IMG/VR virus record: IMGVR_UViG_3300032753_000003
Location: 62,001-126,000 of that record
DNA length: 64,000 bases
Reading direction: 5' to 3' (one strand)
From: a virus
Shown: in pieces, positions 8,337-17,495 of the stretch
Position numbering within the stretch: the stretch's first letter is position 1
How the letters are laid out: every line of letters begins with the position of its first letter
Translations under genes and position numbers: made by a program
The notes under the pieces: model-generated
The model's database searches: none
Told to the model about the DNA's origin: nothing
The model's input: the letters and a program-made list of their open reading frames with translations, nothing else

Positions 8337-8831
8337 ATGCAAGAAATGAAAAAAGATTATCCAGTATTGTACGTATTTGTTAGAAGTGATATGCCAAGTT
8401 TAGGGTCATCTTCAGGAAAAATGGCTGCACATAGCGGTCACGCTGCTAACGCATTTGTGCATGAAAATGTAGTCAAGAAGCTGCTCAAGGGCAAGAAGCT
8501 TGATCCTGCTGTACAGGAATGGATGGACAGCACTGAGCACGGATTTGGCACACAAATCAATCTCAAAGGTGCGTGGTCAGAAGTTTGTGATGCTCACGAC
8601 CATGCGTTAAAGAATGGTTTCCCTGCCGATCTAGTTACTGACCCAACTTATCCTTATGTTGTAGACGGTGAAATTGTTGGTCTAATTGAAAATATCCGAC
8701 ATACGCTAAATCCTGTTGATATTGGAAATGATAAGTTCATGTGTTTTCGTGCAGAACATACCGCTGCATATATCTTTGGTATGAAGAGTCAGCTTGTTGA
8801 CATTGTTGGAAAGTTTCAGTTGCACCCATGA
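8337..8831 (+). CDS. peptidyl-tRNA hydrolase 2 (PTH2) family protein
   Basis: 164 residues. The N-terminal YVFVRSDMPSLGSSSGKMAAHSGHAANAF matches the PTH2 core, in which the GKMAAQxxHA segment holds the catalytic residues that hydrolyse the ester between a peptide and its tRNA. PTH2 is common in archaea and eukaryotes and rare in bacteria. In a tRNA-rich phage it could recycle peptidyl-tRNA during late infection. A GAGGA site lies 12 bases upstream. An in-frame ATG nine bases downstream is an alternative start. Confidence 0.75.
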   Translation: MQEMKKDYPVLYVFVRSDMPSLGSSSGKMAAHSGHAANAFVHENVVKKLLKGKKLDPAVQEWMDSTEHGFGTQINLKGAWSEVCDAHDHALKNGFPADLVTDPTYPYVVDGEIVGLIENIRHTLNPVDIGNDKFMCFRAEHTAAYIFGMKSQLVDIVGKFQLHP

Positions 8832-8901
8832 CTTGTTAATATCAGAAACACATATTAGACATAAGACTAAATACACTACAACTATTAATCATGGTGGTTT
8901 T

Positions 8902-9755
8902 ATGTCTATTAAATTTATTTGTGATAAATGTGGAAATATAGGAGAAAAAAATTTAAATCTTCAATTAAATTAAAAAATTATTGTTCGGCTGCATGCGGTA
9001 ATGCCGCTAAATCGCGGCCGGGACCATTGAACAGTAGATTTGGATATAAATGGTCAGATGAAGAAAAACTGCAACAGTCTAATCTAATTAAATCTAAAGT
9101 AGACGATGTTTATCGATTTAATGCAGGTACAGCAAATCGAGGTAAAAAGTTCTCAAAAGAAAGAATATCTGCTATGCATGATCATCGCAGTGTAGACAGT
9201 TATAGGCATTATCCAACTGATGAAACTAGAAAACTAATAGGTAAAAAATCTGCCGAAAAGTTTAAGAAACCAGGATTTAAAGAAAAAATTAGAAAATCTA
9301 TGGAAAAATCCAAACGTTGGGTACCTTTAGAAGATTTGGATGCATTTGTAATATACAAACGCGAGTGTTATTGGGCGGGACCTATGTGGAATTTAATTTC
9401 GGATCCTGCTCAGTTAAAGTTGTTAAATGAGAAAAAGGTATTTCATCCAACTAAAAACAGCAAGGGATGCGTGAGAGATCATTTATTTACAAAGGTTGAC
9501 GGATTTACGTTAGGTGTGTATCCGGAAATATTAAGACATCCCGCGAACTGCAAAATAATAACACACGGCGAAAATGCCAGGAAAGGATCGAAGTCTGATA
9601 TATCGCTTGACATGTTATTTGAAGAAATTTACAATTATGATGGAAATTGGTTCGAGCATAATTCAGTTATCGAGTTAATAAAAAAGTACAAAGAAGGATT
9701 TAGGTGGTCTAAATCTGAGTATATCTTTTATAAGAAAGGAGGTCGTCATGAGTGA
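8902..9755 (+). pseudogene. HNH-type homing endonuclease, frameshift in A7 run
   Basis: The ATG at 8902 reads MSIKFICDKCGNIGEK and then stops; the frame from the A-run at 8945-8951 continues KNYCSAACGNAAKSR to 9755. Restoring one A gives an N-terminal zinc ribbon (CDKCGN...YCSAACGN) joined to a DNA-binding middle with GKKFSKERIS repeats and a C-terminal HNH-like fold (RDHLF...GVYPEILRHPANCKIITHGEN). The C-terminal part is paralogous to the protein at 57750. A0-frame AAAAAAT could permit -1 slippage, but an indel is equally likely. Confidence 0.75.
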
Positions 9756-10306
9756 AAACATTTGGTTCATTAGTGACACACACTTTTTCTCACGCTAATT
9801 TTCTCAACTTTGTTGATGAGAAGGGTGACAAGATCCGCAAGTTCAATTCTGTTCAGGAAATGGACGACTGCATGATCACTCGATGGAACGAAAGAATCAA
9901 ACCCAGCGACCGAGTATATCATCTTGGTGATGTTGGGTTTGATAGCACCGCTAACCATAAAATCCTAAGCAAGTTAAATGGAAGCAAGCGACTGATTCTT
10001 GGTAATCACGACATTATTAAAGGTGATTTAATTAATCATTTCAAGAAGATCAGCATGTGGCGCATCTTCAAAGAGTATGATTTTGTTTGCAGTCATGTAC
10101 CGTTGCGAGAAGATAGTATGTTTAAGATCACGTTTAATTTGCACGGACATATTCATCAGCAACCTAGCCCTAGTATTCGACATATGAATATGTGCGTTGA
10201 GCACACCAACTATGCGCCCGTACATCTTGATGAGGTACTGGCAGAACTTGCTCGTAGGCGTGCTAGTGAAGAATTTGCCAAGTTGAGTACAGCACATGAT
10301 CGCTAA
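9748..10306 (+). pseudogene. calcineurin-like metallophosphoesterase, frameshift in T5 run
   Basis: From the ATG at 9748 (with AAGGAGG upstream) the frame reads MSENIWFISDTHF and then stops; removing one T from the T5 run at 9784-9788 joins it to SHANFLNFVDEKGDKIRKF...GDVGF...LGNHD...SHVPL...HGHIH. All metal-ligand motifs of the family (DTHFSH, GDxGF, GNHD, HxHIH) are then in place, length about 185. Such phage enzymes hydrolyse phosphodiesters; the substrate is unknown. Given the intact motifs, the shift is probably recent or a sequencing error. Confidence 0.8.
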
Positions 10307-10616
10307 AACTTCTGATGATGCTAAACTGGAAGCGTTGGATATTTTACAGGAAGAATGTGCCGAACTTATCCAAATTGCCAGCAAGATGATTAGATTTGGT
10401 GAGATGGATACACACGAAGGCAAGCTTCCTACCGTTAGATATAGGATGATGCAAGAGATTGCTGATGTTCTTGCTATGATAAGCATAGTAAATGCGCAGA
10501 TGGGCTACACCAAAACAGAACTAGATGTAGCTATGGAAAGCAAATACAAAAAGCTTAGGAAATATAGCAACCTACTAGAACCAGATGAAGTTAGCCAAGA
10601 CCCATATATTTCTTGA
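10296..10616 (+). CDS. MazG-like nucleotide pyrophosphohydrolase
   Basis: 106 residues. ILQEECAELIQIASK and MQEIADVLAMI give the EExxE...ExxD arrangement of the all-alpha MazG/dUTPase-like fold that hydrolyses NTPs to NMPs. Phage MazG-like enzymes are thought to adjust nucleotide pools or alarmone signalling. Its start overlaps the metallophosphoesterase end; its 3' end overlaps the convergent endolysin-like gene by 26 bases. Confidence 0.72.
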   Translation: MIAKTSDDAKLEALDILQEECAELIQIASKMIRFGEMDTHEGKLPTVRYRMMQEIADVLAMISIVNAQMGYTKTELDVAMESKYKKLRKYSNLLEPDEVSQDPYIS

Positions 10617-11316
10617 ACCATTCAGTACGTTCTGGTAAGCCTAGCATACCGGGATTTATGAACTTGGTTACATTCTTGACATCAGTAAAGTCTTTGACAT
10701 TTGGTCTAACATGATTTAGCCAATACCAAACTGATACTTCTGCTGCAACTCTTAGATTTTTCTCTGCTAGATCTGGATGTAACTCTAGAGGTAAGTTGAG
10801 TTCATCTCCTGCCGTACTATAATTATCGCGACCGGTTATCTGTATAAATCCGCGACCTCTGTATCTAATACCGTCGCCTTTTCTAGTATTGCCAAGCTCT
10901 TCTGCCTTGTCAGGATTGTACTTGATATCATACTTCTTTGCGAAATATTCGGGTGTACCCTTTTCTCGCAAAGTACTAAATCCACTTGTCTCATGCGCGC
11001 ATTGTGCCATAAACGCTGCCAATTCTGTACCTTTTATACCGTTGCGAATGGCAATATTCCTTAAGATTCTTTCATAGGTTCTATTGCGTATACTTGGAAT
11101 TTGTACATGCGCAACAGGTTTTTTATCTGCAGCCTGTTGAGTAATAGCCGTTGGTTCTGTTGGCACCTTTCCAGTATTTGGATTCAATGCTACAGTTGCA
11201 CCAAATGCACCAGATAATCCACCTATTACCGCAGCCTTTTTCATCCAACTGGGCATAGCTTCATCTAATGCAGATTCTAATAATTGATCAGTTTGGTAAA
11301 ATTCTTTTAATCGCAT
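10591..11316 (-). CDS. GH19 (chitinase/lysozyme-like) protein with N-terminal tag
   Basis: 241 residues. From residue 70 it matches GH19 muramidase-type endolysins: FMAQCAHETSGF (catalytic Glu near 109) and RYRGRGFIQITGRDNY. These cleave glycan strands of peptidoglycan. The N terminus (MRLKEFYQTDQLLESALDEA) looks like T4 capsid-targeting sequences and contains LLE/S and LDE/A, the (L,I)xE type of prohead-protease site. A hydrophobic stretch at 28-44 could be an anchor. A TAAATA box is seven bases from the ATG. So it may be virion-packaged, not a classical lysis enzyme. Confidence 0.8.
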   Translation of the reverse strand: MRLKEFYQTDQLLESALDEAMPSWMKKAAVIGGLSGAFGATVALNPNTGKVPTEPTAITQQAADKKPVAHVQIPSIRNRTYERILRNIAIRNGIKGTELAAFMAQCAHETSGFSTLREKGTPEYFAKKYDIKYNPDKAEELGNTRKGDGIRYRGRGFIQITGRDNYSTAGDELNLPLELHPDLAEKNLRVAAEVSVWYWLNHVRPNVKDFTDVKNVTKFINPGMLGLPERTEWFKKYMGLG

Positions 11317-11323
11317 GCACAGT

Positions 11324-11329
11324 TATTTA
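11324..11329 (-). promoter_or_regulatory. late-type TAAATA box
   Basis: AATAAATAACTGTGC precedes the ATG of the GH19 gene; gap seven bases, no Shine-Dalgarno. Confidence 0.5.
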
Positions 11330-11425
11330 TTTTAAAATAACCTATTGCATTATTGTGTCATCTGTTGTATAAATATGTTGTGGATGGATAGACCGTCCGC
11401 TCAAAAATACGTAGTAGGATTTACT

Positions 11426-12496
11426 ATGACACACACTTATGATATTGCCGTATTCATCGGCAGGTTTCAACCGCTACATTTAGGACACTGTCACGTTATT
11501 GAAAGTGCGCTTGATCGAGCAGATCATGTATGCATCTTGGTTGGATCGTCGTATATGCCTCGCAGCTATCGCAATCCTTGGCTCTTTGAAGAGCGCAAGG
11601 AAATGATCCTAGAAAGTTTTGCTAGCCAGCGCGATCGCATCACGGTTCTAGCCCTAGAAGATACTATCTACAACGATTCTCAGTGGGTACAGAATGTACA
11701 ACATCTGGTATCTAATGTAGTGGTTGACCAGTTTGGTCCCAATATCGTGCATACTGGCAGATATCCTAGGATCGCATTAATCGGACATAGCAAGGACAAT
11801 TCCAGCTACTATCTCAAGCTATTCCCACAGTGGGAGTCAGTCAACGTCCCAGGTTACGTCAATGAGGAATTTGTACTGGCTGCTACCAACATTCGAGATT
11901 GGTACTTCAGCAAGGACAGCGACTACTTCCTTAGAATTGAAGCTCGGCATCTGACACCAGCTGTTAGCAAGTTCTTGGCTAAGTTCAACAAGACCGAAGT
12001 ATTCAAGAACATTGTTGAAGAATACGAGTTTGTGCAGAGCTACAAGAATGCGTGGGCTGCTGCTCCATATGCACCAACGTTTGTGACTACAGATGCTGTT
12101 GTTGTGCAGAGCGGACACATCTTGCTAGTCAAGCGCAAGGCTCGTCCCGGTAAGGGGCTGTGGGCGCTGCCGGGTGGCTTCCTCAATGCTAATGAGCGCA
12201 TTGAAGATGGTGTACTCAGGGAACTGCGGGAGGAAACTAAGATCAAGGTACCTTTGCCAGTACTTCGAGGCAGCATTGTTGCAAACAGGGTGTTTGATGA
12301 TCCCTATCGCAGTAGCCGCGGCAGGACCATTACACATGCGCATCTGATCAACCTAGCACCCGACACAGTTCTACCTCAAGTCAAGGGGTCAGATGATGCT
12401 GAAAAGGCTCGTTGGGTTCCTCTTGCAGAAGTTAAGCGCGAAATGATGTTCGAAGATCACAAAGATATAATTGATTGCCTTACAGCGTTGATCTGA
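11426..12496 (+). CDS. bifunctional NMN adenylyltransferase / Nudix hydrolase
   Basis: 356 residues from the ATG at 11426 (AGTAGGA upstream); earlier in-frame starts lie before the ribosome site. The N-terminal half has GRFQPLHLGH, the nucleotide-binding HxGH motif of NadM-type NMN adenylyltransferases (NMN + ATP to NAD+). The C-terminal half has the Nudix box GGFLNANERIEDGVLRELREET, which hydrolyses NDP-X compounds such as ADP-ribose. The same fusion is known in phage KVP40. It pairs with NadV at 13169 to make NAD+ from nicotinamide, and may counter NAD-depleting defences. Confidence 0.93.
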   Translation: MTHTYDIAVFIGRFQPLHLGHCHVIESALDRADHVCILVGSSYMPRSYRNPWLFEERKEMILESFASQRDRITVLALEDTIYNDSQWVQNVQHLVSNVVVDQFGPNIVHTGRYPRIALIGHSKDNSSYYLKLFPQWESVNVPGYVNEEFVLAATNIRDWYFSKDSDYFLRIEARHLTPAVSKFLAKFNKTEVFKNIVEEYEFVQSYKNAWAAAPYAPTFVTTDAVVVQSGHILLVKRKARPGKGLWALPGGFLNANERIEDGVLRELREETKIKVPLPVLRGSIVANRVFDDPYRSSRGRTITHAHLINLAPDTVLPQVKGSDDAEKARWVPLAEVKREMMFEDHKDIIDCLTALI

Positions 12497-13055
12497 GAGA
12501 AATAATATGTTTATATGTATAACCGGCCTTCATAGCGGCAGAATAAGTTGGATATTCGATACCATCGATGGTAATCGACTTAGCCCTGAAATGTTTTGCA
12601 CCACTAATAGAAGCAGCTTGCTTAGCCCGTGCAATCGGATCTTTAGACGATTTTTTACCATTCAAAGAAACCGCCTTTCTGGTACGATCAGATACAGGAT
12701 GCCCAAGTTGAGATTGTCTCATTCTCTCTCTTGTTTCAAGGGTATGTTTTTTACCTGCAAACCCTCTGGTAATACTACCTTTACCTCCATCAGTGAGGTT
12801 GTACCAATTGGGATCAGAAACAGCATTATAAAATTCAATATAATGCTTTTCAGCTCTATTAAGATCAGCAAGGTCAATGGCTTCATAGATTATAGTTCTG
12901 GAAAAGTTTTCAGAACCATATGCTTTGATGGCCTTTTTCAAAAGTTTACCCGAACCAAGATAATATTTCCATCGACCGTTATAAACACGCTGCCCGATAT
13001 ATTTTTTACCGTTAATATGATTTTTGGTAATATAGATAAATCCATAGTAATTCAT
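12480..13055 (-). CDS. GIY-YIG homing endonuclease
   Basis: 191 residues. The N terminus GFIYITKNHINGKKYIGQ is the GIY-YIG nuclease core, with a catalytic Arg/Glu pair expected near 60-70; KKHTLETRERMRQSQLGHPVS is a NUMOD3-type DNA-binding repeat. It lies antisense between the two NAD+ salvage genes and overlaps the 3' end of nadM by 17 bases, as expected of a mobile free-standing endonuclease. A TAAATA box lies four bases before the ATG. Confidence 0.88.
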   Translation of the reverse strand: MNYYGFIYITKNHINGKKYIGQRVYNGRWKYYLGSGKLLKKAIKAYGSENFSRTIIYEAIDLADLNRAEKHYIEFYNAVSDPNWYNLTDGGKGSITRGFAGKKHTLETRERMRQSQLGHPVSDRTRKAVSLNGKKSSKDPIARAKQAASISGAKHFRAKSITIDGIEYPTYSAAMKAGYTYKHIISLRSTL

Positions 13056-13059
13056 AATG

Positions 13060-13065
13060 TATTTA
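13060..13065 (-). promoter_or_regulatory. late-type TAAATA box, 4 nt before ATG
   Basis: CTAAATA, then CATT, then the ATG of the GIY-YIG gene; no Shine-Dalgarno. Confidence 0.5.
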
Positions 13066-13168
13066 GTAATGAAAATACATTATGACATAATAAATCCTGA
13101 AATTAATAATTTCAGGTCAGTATATGGGATAGACCCTACACTGCAATATGATGTAAAGGAGATTTACA

Positions 13169-14551
13169 ATGTTTAAGAACTTACTTTTGAATACAGATAG
13201 TTACAAGCCAAGCCACACATTCCAGTACCCACCGGGCACTGAATATGTTTACAGCTACATTGAATCACGCGGCGGCCGCTTTGACCGCACAGTGTTCTTT
13301 GGGCTGCAGATGTGGTTGAAGGAATATCTCAGCAACCCGATCACTCGCGCGGATATCGAAGAGGCGGCTGAATTTTGGGCAGCACACGGAGAACCATTCT
13401 ATCGCGAAGGCTGGGAGTATATCCTAGAAAAGCACAACGGACATTTGCCAGTTGTGATCAATGCAGTTCCCGAAGGTACTGTGGTACCAGTCAAGAACGT
13501 GCTGGCTACGATTGTCAACACAGATCCCAAGTGCTGGTGGCTGCCCGGCTTCCTTGAAACTGCAATGCTGCGAGCTGTTTGGTACCCAACTACGGTTGCT
13601 ACCAACAGTTGGTACTGCAAGCAGATCATCAAGGCTGCACTGGAAAAGAGCAGTGATGATCAAGCTCAGGTAGTGTTCAAGCTGCATGACTTTGGCGCCC
13701 GTGGTGTTAGCAGTCAGGAATCGGCGGCTATTGGCGGTGTTGCACATTTGGTTAACTTCATGGGTTCAGACACGGTTGCAGGGGTACTAGCAGCACGCAA
13801 GTACTATCATGAGCCAATGGCTGCGTTTAGTATTCCTGCTGCTGAACACAGTACCATTACCAGTTGGGGTCGTGAACATGAAGTAGATGCATATCGCAAC
13901 ATGCTCAAGCAGTTTGCCCGGCCGGGCTCACTGGTGGCAGTGGTCAGCGATAGCTATGACATCATGAATGCTACTAGCAATATCTGGGGCGGTGTACTCC
14001 GTGATGAGGTCGTTGCATCCGGTGCCACAGTGGTTGTGCGTCCTGACTCCGGCAATTCTCTCACAGTGCCAGTAGACGTAGTTGCTGCTCTTGCTGACAA
14101 GTTTGGTTATACTGTCAACAGCAAGGGTTACAAGGTGCTGCCCGGGTGTGTTAGGGTAATCCAGGGAGACGGTATCACACCAGATACTCTACCTGTTATC
14201 CTAGACAACTTGCTAGCTGCTGGATTTGCAGCAGACAACATTGCATTTGGTATGGGTGGTGGCTTGCTACAGCAGGTCAATCGCGACAGTCAAAGGTTTG
14301 CAATGAAGTGCAGTGCTGTGATGATCAACGGTACTTGGCGAGAAGTGTTCAAGGATCCTGCGGGAGACCACAGCAAGGCCAGCAAGCGCGGGCAGTTGGC
14401 ACTGATCAACGACGGCGAAGGTTGGCAGACAGTGTCTCGAGAGGGCAATGCATGGAGGGATCAGTTGCTACAAGTATGGCGCAACGGCGATCTACAGCAG
14501 GAGTGGACACTGGCTGAAATCCGCGAACGTTCTAACTCAGTATCAATGTAA
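13169..14551 (+). CDS. nadV: nicotinamide phosphoribosyltransferase
   Basis: 460 residues, full family length. It starts NLLLNTDSYKPSHTFQYPPGTEYVYSYIESRGG, with HDFGARGVSS, VSDSYD, RPDSG and GGLLQ segments typical of NAMPT/NadV. The enzyme makes NMN from nicotinamide and PRPP; NadM-Nudix then makes NAD+. A strong AAAGGAG site lies upstream and a terminator downstream. The two steps match the NAD+ reconstitution route (NARP2 type) used by phages against NAD-depleting defences; that role is inferred. Confidence 0.95.
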   Translation: MFKNLLLNTDSYKPSHTFQYPPGTEYVYSYIESRGGRFDRTVFFGLQMWLKEYLSNPITRADIEEAAEFWAAHGEPFYREGWEYILEKHNGHLPVVINAVPEGTVVPVKNVLATIVNTDPKCWWLPGFLETAMLRAVWYPTTVATNSWYCKQIIKAALEKSSDDQAQVVFKLHDFGARGVSSQESAAIGGVAHLVNFMGSDTVAGVLAARKYYHEPMAAFSIPAAEHSTITSWGREHEVDAYRNMLKQFARPGSLVAVVSDSYDIMNATSNIWGGVLRDEVVASGATVVVRPDSGNSLTVPVDVVAALADKFGYTVNSKGYKVLPGCVRVIQGDGITPDTLPVILDNLLAAGFAADNIAFGMGGGLLQQVNRDSQRFAMKCSAVMINGTWREVFKDPAGDHSKASKRGQLALINDGEGWQTVSREGNAWRDQLLQVWRNGDLQQEWTLAEIRERSNSVSM

Positions 14552-14564
14552 AATTACCAAAATG

Positions 14565-14594
14565 CAATAGCTGCCCAAGGGCAGCTATTGTTTT
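14565..14594 (+). terminator. rho-independent terminator after nadV
   Basis: A 12-bp perfect stem (CAATAGCTGCCC / GGGCAGCTATTG) followed by TTTT. Confidence 0.85.
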
Positions 14595-14651
14595 GAATTT
14601 GCACTATATAACATTTTGAAATAGTACATAAAAATTTTGCAAAATTAACGG

Positions 14652-14679
14652 TTGACAATCTTTGTATAGATGCTATTGT
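14652..14679 (+). promoter_or_regulatory. early-type promoter
   Basis: TTGACA, 16-base spacer, AGATGCTATTGT. One of the best matches to the phage consensus; drives the genes from 14709. Confidence 0.85.
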
Positions 14680-14708
14680 ACGGAATAAGCAATGCATGGG
14701 GAACCACA

Positions 14709-15107
14709 ATGGCCTACATGAATCAAGAACGCAAGACACATATTGCTCCCAAGGTCAAGGAGATTCTCAAACGCTATGGCATCAAGGGTTCGCTTGCTGT
14801 ACGAGATCACATGACGCTGGTGTTGAATATCAGCGAAGGATCAATTGACTTCATCAGCAACTATGCTGATACTATGGGTGCCAGTCGCCATCTAGGACAC
14901 AAGCCCAATGGTTACCTCAACGTCAACTGCTATCACTATCGCGATCATTTCTCTGATGTTGCTCGCAAGTGCCTCGACGAAGTGTATGCTGCTATGATGG
15001 AAGGCAATTGGGACAAGAGCCAAATTGAGTACGATATTCATGATGTTGGCTGGTATGTTGACATCAACATTGGCCGTTGGAATAAGCCTTACCGTTTGAC
15101 AGCTTGA
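14709..15107 (+). CDS. conserved phage protein, LPD29-like
   Basis: 132 residues from the ATG at 14709; an earlier ATG at 14670 lies inside the -10 box and cannot be used. The segment KVKEILKRYGIKGSLAVRDHMTLVLNISEGSIDFI recalls a small alpha/beta domain found in many phage and plasmid proteins (large polyvalent protein associated type). Function unknown; first gene of an early operon with 15120 and 15801. Confidence 0.65.
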   Translation: MAYMNQERKTHIAPKVKEILKRYGIKGSLAVRDHMTLVLNISEGSIDFISNYADTMGASRHLGHKPNGYLNVNCYHYRDHFSDVARKCLDEVYAAMMEGNWDKSQIEYDIHDVGWYVDINIGRWNKPYRLTA

Positions 15108-15119
15108 GGAACAACCGTC

Positions 15120-15794
15120 GTGAGCTATCGCATCAATCGTGCTATGGGATATGGTATGCCATATGAACAATTTAAAGACGTGTGTATCCTTCCCAAAGAT
15201 AACGATGATGTACTTGACGGGGTACTTAACGTCTTATACAATGCCTTCGAAAAGCTCACTGATGCAGATCTCACAGTAGACGACAAGCTATATCGAGCAT
15301 TGTTCTACGGCGACGGAGTAAAGCCCGCCCCAGTTCTTCAAACTAGATTGTTGGCAGAAGATTTCACGAGAGTTTCTAACAAGCCCTGCACAATTGGAAA
15401 GGCAGAAGATCTATTTGTTACTGTAACGACTCCCGACGAAACAACAGACATCATCTTCTTTCCAAATTTGTACTTTCGTAAGAAGTGGTATCGCTGGGAT
15501 GATGAGCTAGATTATGCATTTGAACAGTGGAGATCTGGTTCAGGCGATAGAAGTTCTGCACAGGGTCCGCAAGATTTTACAATCTATACAGAATACGGAC
15601 ATCATCCATTTTCATATGACATTATGGACATTAACGGTAATCCCTTAAAATGGGAGCCCGCTAGGCTAAATCAACACAGCAATTGGATACCCGCTGTTCC
15701 CAGCGAGATTAGATGGTATTTGACTCAACATGGGATTATGTTCAATGAAGGTGTAAACCAGTTGCGACCCGTAGTTGCGCAGTGGTGGAGTTGA
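15120..15794 (+). CDS. hypothetical protein
   Basis: 224 residues, GTG start with GAGGAAC upstream. Acidic and aromatic-rich with no motif I recognise. It sits 12 bases after the LPD29-like gene and 6 before the next, so it is in the same early operon. Confidence 0.65.
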   Translation: MSYRINRAMGYGMPYEQFKDVCILPKDNDDVLDGVLNVLYNAFEKLTDADLTVDDKLYRALFYGDGVKPAPVLQTRLLAEDFTRVSNKPCTIGKAEDLFVTVTTPDETTDIIFFPNLYFRKKWYRWDDELDYAFEQWRSGSGDRSSAQGPQDFTIYTEYGHHPFSYDIMDINGNPLKWEPARLNQHSNWIPAVPSEIRWYLTQHGIMFNEGVNQLRPVVAQWWS

Positions 15795-15800
15795 TCGGTT

Positions 15801-16088
15801 ATGAAGATCACCAACAAGTGGATCACAGTATTCAAAGAAGTTGCAGAAGATTGGTATGGAAATTATCGCATAGCAGATGACGTTAGATATACAGGAAAAT
15901 ATGTCAGCGTTGGTATAACCAAACTGTCCAACGGAATGTATCGTGTTGCAGTATGGGGCAATGACGATTTTGGAATGGAATATGATACCAAGACCAAAAA
16001 CCGAGCTGTGCTGATATTTCAGCGTTGTGTGATGGAAGATCTCTTAACCAAACAATGGTTATTGGACAACGGATTTGCGAATTGTTAA
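15801..16088 (+). CDS. small hypothetical protein
   Basis: 95 residues, predicted beta-rich (RYTGKYVSVGITKLSNGMYRVAVWGNDDFGMEY) then a helix. The pattern recalls small proteins that bind phage or host enzymes but no family is recognised. Third gene of the early operon. Confidence 0.6.
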   Translation: MKITNKWITVFKEVAEDWYGNYRIADDVRYTGKYVSVGITKLSNGMYRVAVWGNDDFGMEYDTKTKNRAVLIFQRCVMEDLLTKQWLLDNGFANC

Positions 16089-16150
16089 TCTTTTGATCAT
16101 ACCTACCTTCTCCTCTGATAACTAATGTTGTGTATTAGAGGAGAGTTACT

Positions 16151-16348
16151 ATGACTTATCTAGAACAGTTTATAGGACAATATTGGCCAGGTCAGGTTCA
16201 GGATGCTATAAATCAGTGGGCCGCCCAAAATGGATATGACACTAACATTATACCCGATGGTGTAGACAACATTGATGTTGAACCTCGCAGGTTGAACGTA
16301 TGGTTGGACGGTAACACCAGTACTGTCATCCGTTTCACAGTAGGGTGA
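16151..16348 (+). CDS. small hypothetical protein
   Basis: 65 residues, acidic, with GAGGAGA six bases upstream. No recognised domain. It precedes the TolQ-like module but on its own ribosome site. Confidence 0.55.
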   Translation: MTYLEQFIGQYWPGQVQDAINQWAAQNGYDTNIIPDGVDNIDVEPRRLNVWLDGNTSTVIRFTVG

Positions 16349-16374
16349 TGATCAGTAGATCATTAACACTCTAC

Positions 16375-16380
16375 TAAATA
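16375..16380 (+). promoter_or_regulatory. late-type TAAATA box, 4 nt before ATG
   Basis: CTAAATA then AATG then ATG at 16385 (another ATG lies one base after the box). No Shine-Dalgarno. Confidence 0.5.
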
Positions 16381-16384
16381 AATG

Positions 16385-16837
16385 ATGACAGACAAAGACA
16401 GATTCCTCTATTGGGTTATCACGATGTGCTGCTTGGTACTTGCAGCATTACTCGCTCAGAATTTCAATCTTTGGGAAACAATGAATTCCAAAGATGCTAC
16501 AAAGATAAGCTGGCTGATATGTACTATAACAGCTGGCACTAGTTTAGCTATAGGTTGGTGCTCATTGCAACCAACAATTAGCCAAAACATCATGAACAAA
16601 TTTTGGTTTATAGCTGATGCTATGTTTACTTTGGGAATGATAGGATCGGTATCAGGATTCTTGCTGATGACTGGCGACGGATTAACCAGTATTAACACAT
16701 CCGATCCTTCTAGCATACAGAAGACTCTCAATCTCATTGTGACGGGTGTTGGTACCACAATGGTCACAACACTACTGGGCTTGATTAGTAGCTTACTGTT
16801 GAGATTGCAGTTGGAAATCATATACCATGAGGAATAA
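16385..16837 (+). CDS. MotA/TolQ/ExbB-like proton-channel protein
   Basis: 150 residues with about four membrane segments (near 8-24, 38-55, 72-92, 118-140). The final segment TGVGTTMVTTLLGLISSLLLRLQLE resembles the conserved TM region of ExbB/TolQ/MotA, which with a partner forms a proton-driven rotary motor in the inner membrane. The ATG at 16385 is chosen by the four-base spacing to the TAAATA box. The next gene overlaps by 11 bases. The cytoplasmic domain is short compared with bacterial members. Confidence 0.65.
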   Translation: MTDKDRFLYWVITMCCLVLAALLAQNFNLWETMNSKDATKISWLICTITAGTSLAIGWCSLQPTISQNIMNKFWFIADAMFTLGMIGSVSGFLLMTGDGLTSINTSDPSSIQKTLNLIVTGVGTTMVTTLLGLISSLLLRLQLEIIYHEE

Positions 16838-17495
16838 ATTTCGACATGGTAGCTTACTTGGCTATGTTGACATATGCGTAAACATGCTGATGTTTTTTAC
16901 AGCCATGTTTATGTTAGCTATGGTACTGATCAAAGTACAGGAAAGTACCAATGACAAATCTGGACTAACTCCAAAAGGCAAACTCATAATACATCTAAGT
17001 TGGGATCCCAAGAGCAATACTGACTTAGACTTGTGGGCTAGAACTGACAATCCAGTTAGCATTGTGAGTTTTAGACAAACTGATAGCAGCAACATGTGGT
17101 TGGATCATGATAGCCGCGGTGCAGCAAGTAACAAGGTCAAGATGGCTGATGGTACCTATAAGACTACCTTTGGTAACGATGAGATAATACAATTTAAGGA
17201 ATGCACTAAAACTAGGGTAACTGTTAATGTGCATGCATATCATCTAGATCTAGGTCTACCTGTTGCTGCAACAGTTGATATAATCTTGCCACCTAGCTAC
17301 AAGACAATACACACAGCGCAACTTGACATTAAAGTAAACGGTCAAGAATCCACCGCATTTAGCTTTGATCTTGATGAAGATTGCAATGTTTCTAACTTTG
17401 ATGATACATTAATACCGTTTGTCTATAGCGTTATTACGCCTAATTCATCAACATTGCCTGGCTCCCCACCTTACGAACAACACGGAGAACAATAA
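16827..17495 (+). CDS. membrane-anchored periplasmic protein, ExbD/MotB-position partner
   Basis: 222 residues: short basic N terminus, one membrane segment at about 14-34 and a beta-rich outer domain. LIIHLSWDPKSNTDLDLWARTDNPVSI...WLDHDSRG resembles the DUF2135/YfaP-type beta-sandwich. The topology (N-in, one TM, periplasmic domain) matches ExbD/TolR/MotB, and it overlaps the TolQ-like gene, so it is probably the stator or rotor partner. No OmpA-type peptidoglycan-binding motif is seen. Confidence 0.6.
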   Translation: MRNKFRHGSLLGYVDICVNMLMFFTAMFMLAMVLIKVQESTNDKSGLTPKGKLIIHLSWDPKSNTDLDLWARTDNPVSIVSFRQTDSSNMWLDHDSRGAASNKVKMADGTYKTTFGNDEIIQFKECTKTRVTVNVHAYHLDLGLPVAATVDIILPPSYKTIHTAQLDIKVNGQESTAFSFDLDEDCNVSNFDDTLIPFVYSVITPNSSTLPGSPPYEQHGEQ

